Made by a program: the position numbers and the translations under genes | In this document: positions 27,265 to 35,594 of the stretch, piece by piece | Numbering within the stretch: the first letter of the stretch is position 1 | Layout: each line of letters starts with the position of its first letter | Notes under the pieces: model-generated | The model's database searches: none | The model's input: only the letters and a program-made list of their open reading frames with translations | Told to the model about the DNA's origin: nothing | Assembly (NCBI GenBank): GCA_024641705.1 | Contig: JAHECO010000094.1 | Location: forward strand, 1 to 58,720 | Length of the DNA: 58,720 nucleotides | Reading direction: 5' to 3' | Source: Candidatus Kryptoniota bacterium | Lineage (GTDB): Bacteria > Bacteroidota > Ignavibacteria > Kryptoniales > JAKASW01

Positions 27265-29871
27265 TCACCTTCCCGGTTCAGGCGGCAGCGTATCGCAAAG
27301 ATGATTAAGCGCCTTCGCTATTGTCTCTTTGTTGCCCGAGAGACCCGTTACGGCTTTTCGAAGCCCGGCAAGTTCGATCTGGAGTTTCCCGAGCCGGTTC
27401 GCCGCCGAGTCAGGATATAGAGATAGGAAATCTCCCGTCTGCGCGGCTTCGATGAGCATGTCGGGGACCCAGTCATCCGGCCACAGGTGGTTCAAGATAT
27501 TCATCGCCACCTTGAGGCGCGCGATCTTGCCGCGTACCCCGTCGAGGAGCGGCGACTCGAAAGATTCAGGGAACTCGACCGTCAGCTCGACTCTCTGATC
27601 GAGATCGAACGCGCGGGTACTGATCACGGTCTCGAGCTTATCGCCGTCATAGGTCCATCCATTATCCCCGCGCTTTATTTCATCACCGTTGCACGATACT
27701 CGCACGGGCGGGAAGACGTTCATCAGCTGGATCACATAGCTCCTGCTTTTGTTCATCCCGGGATAAGTCCCTCTGGCAGGATCGATCGTAATACGCACGA
27801 TGCGGTTGTTTTCGGTATGGTAACTGACAGCGGTGCGGCTGTACTCACCGTGCTTGTATCCTTCGCTGTTCCCCTCATCCCCGTAAACGCTCGTGGAGCC
27901 GTACTGCGCCGGGAAGATCCGCAGGACGAGCGGATCCACATTCTCGATATTCGCCTTCTGTTCGACGGACTGCATCGGTATCACCGCGCCGGCCCGGACG
28001 AGAATCGGGATCTCATCCAGCGCGTAATGCCGCTCGACCACCTTCGGCCCCTGCAGTTGATCGCCGCTGTACCACTCTACCCACGACCCGGGCGGAACCC
28101 AGATATCCTCCGTTGCCAGGAGTGAATCCTGCGAAATCGGATGCACCACAGGCGCGACGATGAGGTCTTTGCCGAAGAAGTACTCGTCGCCAAATTCGTA
28201 AGCTTCATCCGACTCCGGATAATCATAATAAAGCGGGCGGATCATCGACACGCCGGTGTCATACGTGTTCCTGGAAGCGGTATATATGTATGGGAGGAGC
28301 CCGTACCGAAGCCGGAAGGCGTCTCGCATGGCTTTCGCGTAAGGATAGGGATATGCCCAAATCCTCCTCTCCGCCTCCGCGTTGCGGGTCGTGTGGGTCC
28401 TCAGGATCGGGCTCATCGCGCCCCACTGCACCCAACGTGTATAAAGCTCCGGTGTGACGGTGCCGGGGATATGACCTCCGATATCGTGGCTCCAGTAACC
28501 GAACCCGACATTGGCGGCGGTTGCCGTAAAGTAGGGCTGGAACTGCAGCGACGACCAGTCCGTGATCACGTCGCCCGAGAAGCCGATCTGGTATCTGTGG
28601 TCGCCCAGCCCGCCCCAACGTGCGAGTATGATCGGGCGCGCCTTGCCTTCACGTTCCATGTCCGTGTAAAAAGTGTAGTTGAGCCACCAAGTGGGATTAA
28701 GGTTCTTGATCTTTGTGGTGTCCCACTGCTGCCAGTCTATCCACCAGAAATCGACCCCTTCTTTCTCCAAAGGATGGAGGACAAGGTTGAAATAATTTTC
28801 CGCGAATTTCTTGTCGGTCGGCTCAAACGGAACGTACTTCTGCGACGCCGGGTCTATCCCCATGGCGCGCGCCATCGCGGGATAGCTCTCTTCCCACGGC
28901 TGGATACCGGAAGCCGGGTGAAGGTTCAATACTACCTTAAGGTCCTTCATATGACACCAGTTCAGGAATTCCTGCGGATCGGGAAAGAGAATCTTGTTCC
29001 ACGTATATCCGGTCCATCCTTTCATCTCGCCTGCCTGGTTGAGGACGCGCCTGGACCATCTCAGGTCGAACGTCTGGTGCCAGTCCATATCCACGACGAG
29101 GACATCGAGCGGAACGTCGTAAGTCGAGAATTGATTGACAAGGCTCTTCAACTCCTCGTCGGTATACGCCCAGTATCTCGACCACCAGGCACCCAGCGCG
29201 AACCGGGGCGGCATCGGTATCTTGCCGGCCACCTTAACGTAATCGCCCAGTTCCTTTTCATAATCGTGCCCGTAACCAAAGAAATACCAATCCTGCGCTT
29301 CATCCGCAGGTCTGTTGATCACCCATTTCCATGCTGAGTTGTCGAACAGCGGGCGACGGCTGTCGTCGATGAGGGTCCAGCCTCCCCTCGACAGTAGTCC
29401 GGGTGCGAGCGCGATGGGGCCCTTCACGCCGTCGAGAGTCCTGATGGTACCCAGGAGGTTCGTCGTATCTTTCAACCCCGGGTGCCATATCAAAGACTTC
29501 CCGTCGAAGTTCATCTCTATGCTCAAATTGTCCTTGTCAAATTCTCCCGAATCCTTCTTATACCTGAGCGTCAGCCCGCTGGTCTTGATAACCAACCACC
29601 CATTTTCGGTGAACGACCGGTGCGGCGGTACAGGCAAGTTCCGGTTGACGAAGACAAGAGAGGGGGAATCGATAAACTTCCCGTCGTTCGACCATTCCAT
29701 CCTTATGAGCTCGGGCGTGAGCACGGTGAACCGTGCGTTGCCTTCGGTGACCACCGCCGCAGGGTCGGCGACGGGATTATCAGCCTGCGCGACCACCTCG
29801 TTCATCGCCGGGAGTAAGGCGATGACGGATAACAGCATGATGCGAAATATTGTTCTTCCGGATTGTTTCAT
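27265..29871 (-). CDS. GH31 family alpha-glycosidase, exported
   Basis: 868 residues from the ATG at 29871 (ggag five bases upstream). A signal peptide ends near V-V-A-Q. The N-terminal beta-sandwich is followed by the (beta/alpha)8 barrel. The nucleophile Asp is in W-W-I-D-W-Q-Q (about residue 379) and the acid/base Asp in F-S-G-D-V-I-T-D-W (about 434); Y-W-S-H-D-I-G-G-H follows as usual. GH31 enzymes release alpha-linked glucose or xylose; the subtype cannot be fixed here. A C-terminal helical region of about 90 residues (after about 775) is not part of the usual GH31 core. It lies in the exported glycosidase run and probably shares a transcript with the next upstream gene. Confidence 0.93.
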   Translation of the reverse strand: MKQSGRTIFRIMLLSVIALLPAMNEVVAQADNPVADPAAVVTEGNARFTVLTPELIRMEWSNDGKFIDSPSLVFVNRNLPVPPHRSFTENGWLVIKTSGLTLRYKKDSGEFDKDNLSIEMNFDGKSLIWHPGLKDTTNLLGTIRTLDGVKGPIALAPGLLSRGGWTLIDDSRRPLFDNSAWKWVINRPADEAQDWYFFGYGHDYEKELGDYVKVAGKIPMPPRFALGAWWSRYWAYTDEELKSLVNQFSTYDVPLDVLVVDMDWHQTFDLRWSRRVLNQAGEMKGWTGYTWNKILFPDPQEFLNWCHMKDLKVVLNLHPASGIQPWEESYPAMARAMGIDPASQKYVPFEPTDKKFAENYFNLVLHPLEKEGVDFWWIDWQQWDTTKIKNLNPTWWLNYTFYTDMEREGKARPIILARWGGLGDHRYQIGFSGDVITDWSSLQFQPYFTATAANVGFGYWSHDIGGHIPGTVTPELYTRWVQWGAMSPILRTHTTRNAEAERRIWAYPYPYAKAMRDAFRLRYGLLPYIYTASRNTYDTGVSMIRPLYYDYPESDEAYEFGDEYFFGKDLIVAPVVHPISQDSLLATEDIWVPPGSWVEWYSGDQLQGPKVVERHYALDEIPILVRAGAVIPMQSVEQKANIENVDPLVLRIFPAQYGSTSVYGDEGNSEGYKHGEYSRTAVSYHTENNRIVRITIDPARGTYPGMNKSRSYVIQLMNVFPPVRVSCNGDEIKRGDNGWTYDGDKLETVISTRAFDLDQRVELTVEFPESFESPLLDGVRGKIARLKVAMNILNHLWPDDWVPDMLIEAAQTGDFLSLYPDSAANRLGKLQIELAGLRKAVTGLSGNKETIAKALNHLCDTLPPEPGR

Positions 29872-29953
29872 CTTATCTCCACGATTCTTGTCCAATTTTC
29901 GGAGCTTACGATGTTAATGAAACGCCACTATTCGCAGTCTTCCGACGGTTTTG

Positions 29954-32551
29954 TTACTGTTTAACACTTATCGTGATTTCATGTTTCACGAAGCCTTCAC
30001 TTCCTTTAGCCGGCACACTGAATTCCAGCCTGGAGCCATTAAGAACTGCCCCGTCGACACGATCCACAAGACCGGGATTCATGATGCCCAGCGAATAACC
30101 GGTCCCCGCAAGACCCTCGACCTCCACATGCAGTTCATTCGCGGAGGACGAGACTGAAATTACCTTCAAACCGCGATCGGGGTCTCCAGTCTTTGTGCAT
30201 ATTACCGGCGGGACGATTTCGACGGTGGGCTTGCGGATGAATTCGAATTTCATCGGACCGCCGGAAAATCCCGCCGTCACGGACGGCTCAACGCCTTGGG
30301 AATATTCCGTCGACTTGAATTGTACTGGCTTGCCGTCAATCGAGGCCGATAGAATTTTTGTCCCGGGTGAGAAAACCGGTGCGACTTCGACATTGTAGTC
30401 TTCCCCGTTGACGCCGGATACTATTACGCACGTAGTGTCGCCCGTTCTCGTGTAGTCGAATGAGAACTCCGCTTTCCCGACTCCGTACTTCGAGCACGAG
30501 GCAGACTGCCAGTCCGCTGGAAACTGCGGGGCGAAGGTGACCGTCCTGGTCAGAGCATCGCCGTCCAATCCGAATAGTCCCCGCACAAGTGGAAGGACTA
30601 CGCCGGAGGTAGAGAAACCCTGGTGCGACACGGCCTCACCGAGCCAGACGTTCGTCGCGCCCGAAAACACTTCGGTTACATCCCCCGGCTCATTGTCGAA
30701 CGTGTGCCTGATGGACGCCATCAGCATCCCGTAGCCCTGGAGGCCGAACCTGTGTTCGAACTCGGCAGTCGAAGCCCAGCTGGTAATGAACGGCCACACG
30801 GTGCCGTAGTTATAGTTCAACGGATCGTAATACTTGCTCTCGTCCGAAATGCTGCGGACTCCCCAGTCGGTAGTCAGTTCGGAAGACGCCAGATGCTTCA
30901 ATGCCTCGTCCGCGTGAGCCGGTTCCCCGATGTTCCATGCAAGCCCGACCGACATCCACGGAGTCAGCTCGCTTACCTGCTCGCCCTTCGAGTTGAACGC
31001 GTAGGAATAATATTCCTTGCCGGCATTCCAGAACTTATGTTCATACGCGGTGCTCGCCTTCGCGTAGTTGCCGGCGGCCTTCTTCTCGTAATCGATGTTC
31101 CCCACGGCCTTCGAGAGTTGTTCCATCGCGTATGTCGCCCGGACCCAGATGGCGGAGAGATAGACATCCGATTCTATTCCTATCAGCGAGCCGAACTCCA
31201 GCGCGCCGAGCCCCGCCTTGCTGTTGTCCATGAGGCCGTCGCCGTTCGCGTCTGTGGAGAGGCACCAGCCATATGCCTTCGTCAGCGACTTCCAGCTGTC
31301 CGCGACAAACTGTTTGTCACCCGTCATCCTGTAATAATCATAGACGGCATCTATGTAGAACGGCGTCGTGTCGGCGTGGATGTAGGCATAGCCGTACTTG
31401 TGAAACCAGTCGACGTATCCGGCAGCCTGCGAGAGCTCGTGTGCCATCTTGCCGTCGGTGCGCTGCCATTTCTCCGTGAAGGCGAGGGCGTCCCTGACCG
31501 TGTGGAATGCGCCGTAGCTGTTCAGACTGAACGAATTGATGTACGCGTCGCCGCCGAAGAACCATCCGAACCCCGGCCGGCCGCTCGTGCCGGACATGCC
31601 GAGTCCTGCAACAAGGCCCTTTCCTAGATCGGGATTGTCGACGACGAGGTTATCGTACGCCACCTTCGCCCACCTGAACGCGAGGTTCAATTCCCTGACG
31701 GGAGTCTCGATCTGCAGAGTATTCTTTTCCAGCTTCTGATAGTGGTCCACGCACTCTTCGTAATATCTCTGCGGATTCGACTGCAGACTGTCGTAGACCG
31801 CCTTTACCGAATCCCACTTCCCCTTTCCGCCGGCGAGATAGATCGGGATATAATAATTTCCGACGGTTGCCGGGTCCTTAATTTCAATCGTGAACTCGTT
31901 CGGATAATCCGAGAGCATATGGGCCGGCGTGTACGAGATGCCGGTGGCTGCGGGTGAACCGACAATGCCGTGATTTCCGCCGGTCGGTTCAGATATGATG
32001 TAAGCCTTCATGTCGTCGTCCCAATAAGCATACTGACCGCCGATCCCCGCGGGCCACATCGGCTGAAGGACCGGCAGAAAGCCGCACACTATTTTCAAGG
32101 GGACGTCCGAGTTGACGGACAGGAGTATCATCGCGCCCGGTTGGCCGACCGGCGTAATGAAAATTGCCTTCACCGTGAACGACTGGTAGACGTACGTTAT
32201 GATCGTGGCGGCAGGAGATATGTCGATATACCTGACGATATCGGCAGCTTTGATCGGTCTCGTCGAGTTCTGGAGGAAGAAAGAAAATTCGAAATTGCGC
32301 AGGAGCTTGAGCGGATAGGCCCACACCTCGAACGAACCGCTCTCATATCCGAGTATCGCGAACTTTCTCCCGACCTTATCGAACGGCGTAAAGGGCTGCG
32401 CGAGCTGGGCTATCGACATCCCGCTGTGCGCGATAGGAAAGGCCGGGATTGTGCCGGGCATCCGTGAAGGCTTAGTGCCCGGCTGCGCAAACGTAAAAGA
32501 TGAACAAATTAGAACAGTAAAAAAAAGAAATAACAACTTTTCAATTCGCAT
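29954..32551 (-). CDS. Exported (alpha/alpha)6 glycosidase, debranching-enzyme-like
   Basis: The 865-residue protein has a clear signal peptide (K-L-L-F-L-F-F-T-V-L-I-C-S-S-F-T-F-A-Q), an N-terminal beta region (to about 290), and an (alpha/alpha)6 toroid (about 295-665). Marker segments are G-F-G-W-F-F-G-G-D-A-Y-I-N, H-A-D-T-T-P-F-Y-I-D-A-V, a D-A-N-G-D-G-L-M-D loop, G-T-V-W-P-F-I-T-S-W and a final beta sandwich. They resemble the amylo-alpha-1,6-glucosidase domain of glycogen debranching enzymes and related GH families. The acidic residues in G-G-D-A and H-A-D-T are likely in the active site. The exact family and substrate are uncertain. It lies 15 bases after the GH63-like gene. Confidence 0.8.
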   Translation of the reverse strand: MRIEKLLFLFFTVLICSSFTFAQPGTKPSRMPGTIPAFPIAHSGMSIAQLAQPFTPFDKVGRKFAILGYESGSFEVWAYPLKLLRNFEFSFFLQNSTRPIKAADIVRYIDISPAATIITYVYQSFTVKAIFITPVGQPGAMILLSVNSDVPLKIVCGFLPVLQPMWPAGIGGQYAYWDDDMKAYIISEPTGGNHGIVGSPAATGISYTPAHMLSDYPNEFTIEIKDPATVGNYYIPIYLAGGKGKWDSVKAVYDSLQSNPQRYYEECVDHYQKLEKNTLQIETPVRELNLAFRWAKVAYDNLVVDNPDLGKGLVAGLGMSGTSGRPGFGWFFGGDAYINSFSLNSYGAFHTVRDALAFTEKWQRTDGKMAHELSQAAGYVDWFHKYGYAYIHADTTPFYIDAVYDYYRMTGDKQFVADSWKSLTKAYGWCLSTDANGDGLMDNSKAGLGALEFGSLIGIESDVYLSAIWVRATYAMEQLSKAVGNIDYEKKAAGNYAKASTAYEHKFWNAGKEYYSYAFNSKGEQVSELTPWMSVGLAWNIGEPAHADEALKHLASSELTTDWGVRSISDESKYYDPLNYNYGTVWPFITSWASTAEFEHRFGLQGYGMLMASIRHTFDNEPGDVTEVFSGATNVWLGEAVSHQGFSTSGVVLPLVRGLFGLDGDALTRTVTFAPQFPADWQSASCSKYGVGKAEFSFDYTRTGDTTCVIVSGVNGEDYNVEVAPVFSPGTKILSASIDGKPVQFKSTEYSQGVEPSVTAGFSGGPMKFEFIRKPTVEIVPPVICTKTGDPDRGLKVISVSSSANELHVEVEGLAGTGYSLGIMNPGLVDRVDGAVLNGSRLEFSVPAKGSEGFVKHEITISVKQ

Positions 32552-32566
32552 GGAGATTTCTCCGTT

Positions 32567-34654
32567 TTATTTTTCTTGAGTCATTACGTCCATGAGCATC
32601 CTGCTGACGAGTCCTGCCCAGATGTAGGTCCGGTGATATCCCGCCCATTGCGCGTCGGGGTCGTAGAACTCCCAGAAATAGTGGTCTTTCTTCAGTTGCG
32701 CGATTACGTTCGACGTGACCTTACCTACAAGCCTCTTCGCCACATCACGATACCCATATCGCAGGAGGCCGCGCTCAAGGAGATACTCCCATTCTACCCA
32801 GACTGGGCCGTTCCAGTAACCTTTGGGATTGTAGTACGGATCGTTCGCTGCAAGAGACGGGACACCGTACCTCCGCCAGAACTCGCCCGTGTCCGTCATC
32901 GTCTTCACGAGTCTGGCAGCCTGCTCTTTATTGGAAATCCCCGCCCAGAGCGGCAGGAATCCGATTATCTCTTTGCGCTTCAGGTCGTCCGGTGTCTTGA
33001 ACGTGAACGTGTGGCTAATCTTGTTGACGTTGTAATAGAAACCGGTGGAATCGTCCCACATGTATTTGTTGATGAGTGCCGCGATGCTGTCTGCCTTCAG
33101 GTTCCATTCCCTCGACTCGCCCTTCCTCCCGAGTGCCGCCGCCATATTTGAGAGTGATCTCGCTTCCACGACCAGCATGCTGTTCAGGTCCGGCCCCTCG
33201 AAGTTGCTCGGCCAGCCGACCTGGTCCCACACAGCGACCTGGTCGTCTCGCACCGACTCCAAGACGGCGTGCCCGCCCCATTCGAAGAGGCCGTCGTGCT
33301 CAGTCTCGCGGTTCCTTTCCCAATAACCGAAAAGCTTCTCCCCCGATTTGTATGCGTCGCTCAGAAACGCCCTGTCCTTCGAGACTCTGTAGATTTCCCA
33401 GTTCTCCCAGCTGAACCAGGGAGCGGATGTAGTCAGCTGTCCGTTGTAAGGGATGGTCTCGTCGAGATATGAACCCGTGCGGTAGTTGATATAGCCGTCT
33501 GGGTGCTGACTCCCCATATAGACTCTCTGCGAATTCATGGCGCTCTCCGGATCCATGAAGACATACGCAAGCATTGAAAGGCTTTCATGGAACACCTGTC
33601 CTCCGTGTCCCCAGCCCCACACGGGTTCGCGGGAAAAGACATAGTAATTGAAATGCGACTCCCCTTCCGGTGGAAGCATGCACTGCCTCATGAGCGAGAA
33701 GGCGCTCCAGTACATCATTTCCTCATCAGGGTTGGAGAAGTGAAGGGCCGGTATCTTTGCGTACAGATTCTCGTCTGCCCGGACGAAAGACGGCAGGTCG
33801 AGCCGCAATGCCTCTTCGGCAGAACTGAGCATGGCTTGTGAACTCGAGAGAGGACGTCCCACCGCCCTCACTACCCTGAACTTCACCGTCCCTTTCGGCG
33901 GCAGTTGGATGTGCTTGAAAAAGGCGAGAGTTCCTGCGGAATCCGGCGATTTTTCGCCTCCTCCCCACGGAAGGCCGGACAAGATAGTCACGACCGAATC
34001 GGGGCTGAAGCTCGGGAGAAATATATTCGCCACGGTATCCACATGCGGCATATTGCGATCGATCATCCAGCCGTCCGGCAGATCGGTATAGGTGAAAGCG
34101 ACGCAACCTCCTCTTCCTCCCGCCCTGACCGAGTGGTACCTGCTTTGCCCGGCACTCAGATACGGCACAGCCTCGATATCGAGTTGTTGACCCGACAAAT
34201 TACTGAGAATAAATTCCTGAACGGCCACATGAGAGCTGTAAACAAGGAAGGTGACCTCGACGCGAAGATCCTTGAACGGGTAGTAATGATAGGATACGAT
34301 ATCTGAATAAGACGTGGTGATGATCGGTTGGCGATAAAGATCGGGAATCTTCCACACATATCGGTGCGACTGTTTGTCATTCAATTCCGCAAAAGAGATC
34401 GACCAGTCACCGCCTTTCTGATTCTGGAATTCGATTCCTCTCGAAGAATCGTAAAAGATCATATGGTAGCCTACATCGAGAGTGAATTCGGAACGCTGGA
34501 GTGCGGCGGCGTAAGTGGTGTAGAGGGAAGAGTCTTTTGTCGCGTGAAGATTTGAAAGGTAGGGTTGTGCGGCTTGAACTGATGGGTTAAGGATTGCCAG
34601 ACCGGCGGCAATTATGACCCCCAACAGGGTAGCTTTCGTGGCGGTGGTCCTCAC
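32567..34654 (-). CDS. GH63-like glycosidase, exported
   Basis: The GTG at 34654 begins a signal peptide (K-A-T-L-L-G-V-I-I-A-A-G-L-A-I-L), giving 695 residues; a longer frame from 34729 adds 25 unlikely residues. An N-terminal beta domain (to about 275) precedes an (alpha/alpha)6 barrel. Family markers are W-G-W-G-H-G-G-Q-V-F-H-E-S, V-G-W-P-S-N-F-E-G-P-D-L-N-S, G-Y-W-N-G-P-V-W-V-E-W-E-Y and F-W-E-F-Y-D-P near the end, as in GH63 enzymes (processing alpha-glucosidases, mannosylglycerate hydrolases). The acidic pair in E-G-P-D and F-W-E-F may be catalytic. Its 5' end overlaps the upstream membrane protein gene by 68 bases, which supports coupled translation. Confidence 0.85.
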   Translation of the reverse strand: MRTTATKATLLGVIIAAGLAILNPSVQAAQPYLSNLHATKDSSLYTTYAAALQRSEFTLDVGYHMIFYDSSRGIEFQNQKGGDWSISFAELNDKQSHRYVWKIPDLYRQPIITTSYSDIVSYHYYPFKDLRVEVTFLVYSSHVAVQEFILSNLSGQQLDIEAVPYLSAGQSRYHSVRAGGRGGCVAFTYTDLPDGWMIDRNMPHVDTVANIFLPSFSPDSVVTILSGLPWGGGEKSPDSAGTLAFFKHIQLPPKGTVKFRVVRAVGRPLSSSQAMLSSAEEALRLDLPSFVRADENLYAKIPALHFSNPDEEMMYWSAFSLMRQCMLPPEGESHFNYYVFSREPVWGWGHGGQVFHESLSMLAYVFMDPESAMNSQRVYMGSQHPDGYINYRTGSYLDETIPYNGQLTTSAPWFSWENWEIYRVSKDRAFLSDAYKSGEKLFGYWERNRETEHDGLFEWGGHAVLESVRDDQVAVWDQVGWPSNFEGPDLNSMLVVEARSLSNMAAALGRKGESREWNLKADSIAALINKYMWDDSTGFYYNVNKISHTFTFKTPDDLKRKEIIGFLPLWAGISNKEQAARLVKTMTDTGEFWRRYGVPSLAANDPYYNPKGYWNGPVWVEWEYLLERGLLRYGYRDVAKRLVGKVTSNVIAQLKKDHYFWEFYDPDAQWAGYHRTYIWAGLVSRMLMDVMTQEK

Positions 34655-35261
34655 AGGTTTGGTTCGACAGAGAGACTGTGGAGAACGACAATGCGGGGGG
34701 ACGCGGCTCCTCAGCCGGCCGGTCCGCATTGTGAGAAAATATAACCACCGAAGATGTTAAGCTCAATGGAATTCCGAATGCATTCGACTCCCTCGCAGTG
34801 AGCCCGATACGTCCGCGCGTTCGGGAGAGAACTTCAAGAAAGATGTACCGGGAACTGAAGAAATGTCCAAGGAACAGCGCTACCGCAAGTGTGAAGACCG
34901 CTATCGCGAGGATCGGGATGACACTGAAACCCGTCCAGTTCTTGAAAGGCCCGTTGACCGCCAGGCTTAACGGGATTGCAAGGCTGAAAGTTATCGCGGC
35001 GTCGAGGAGCAGGATCGGTCTCATGCGGCCGAACTTCACCTGTGAGATATCCGAATACGGCACTTCCTCCTTCTCATCTCCAGAAGCTCTCAGTCGCAGT
35101 CCTTCGGTTGTGAAGGCAAGGCTTTGGCGCGTAATCATGTACTGGGTTTTAGCTTCGAATGTAATCTCCGCCAAAGGAGACCTCCGGCCATCGATCGCGA
35201 CGCTCTCAACTTCGATGAACGAGAACGGTCCGGAAGGAGTGTACGGGGGACCCAGAGTCAA
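34587..35261 (-). CDS. Hypothetical membrane protein
   Basis: The 224-residue product has a soluble N-terminal domain that looks like a PH-like or bacterial PH-domain sheet (I-T-R-Q-S-L-A-F-T-T-E-G-L-R-L-R-A, P-Y-S-D-I-S-Q-V-K-F-G-R), then two hydrophobic helices (about residues 83-102, ILLLDAAITFSLAIPLSLAV, and 112-132, VIPILAIAVFTLAVALFLG) and a C-terminal tail. The last 22 codons overlap the start of the GH63-like gene. No function is known. Position suggests it was picked up in the carbohydrate locus; the overlap is the main evidence for a link. Confidence 0.6.
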   Translation of the reverse strand: MTLGPPYTPSGPFSFIEVESVAIDGRRSPLAEITFEAKTQYMITRQSLAFTTEGLRLRASGDEKEEVPYSDISQVKFGRMRPILLLDAAITFSLAIPLSLAVNGPFKNWTGFSVIPILAIAVFTLAVALFLGHFFSSRYIFLEVLSRTRGRIGLTARESNAFGIPLSLTSSVVIFSHNADRPAEEPRPPALSFSTVSLSNQTCEDHRHESYPVGGHNCRRSGNP

Positions 35262-35594
35262 ATAGAGAACCGCGAAGACAACCTGTACGAAGATTATGGG
35301 TATTTAGGGAAAATTATCCTGTGCCGGGAATATTTGCAAGCGTTTGGAGTACCACGGACAGCAAGTTGGACATGGACTAATTCACAGCGGACAAGACACG
35401 GTGCGGAAAGCCCACTCTCTCGACGGCAACGAGAGCGGTGTAAAGCGACATGTCTACCTTGGACAGTCTAGCGATAGCCTGATCAGATGTCTCTCCCCAA
35501 CTTGAAGGAGGGCGATCCGTTAGTCGCCCTTCCGTTTCTTCGATAGAAACTTGCGGCGGTCCCTCGCTCCGGACGGATCCGCCGCGTCCTCGAC
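35262..35594. other. Intergenic region with one hairpin
   Basis: No convincing gene is seen. At about 35507-35528 agggcga and tcgccct pair perfectly around an eight-base loop. It lies about 70 bases after the GH3 stop in the minus direction and is followed there by ccttcaag, so it is at best a weak terminator. Confidence 0.5.
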
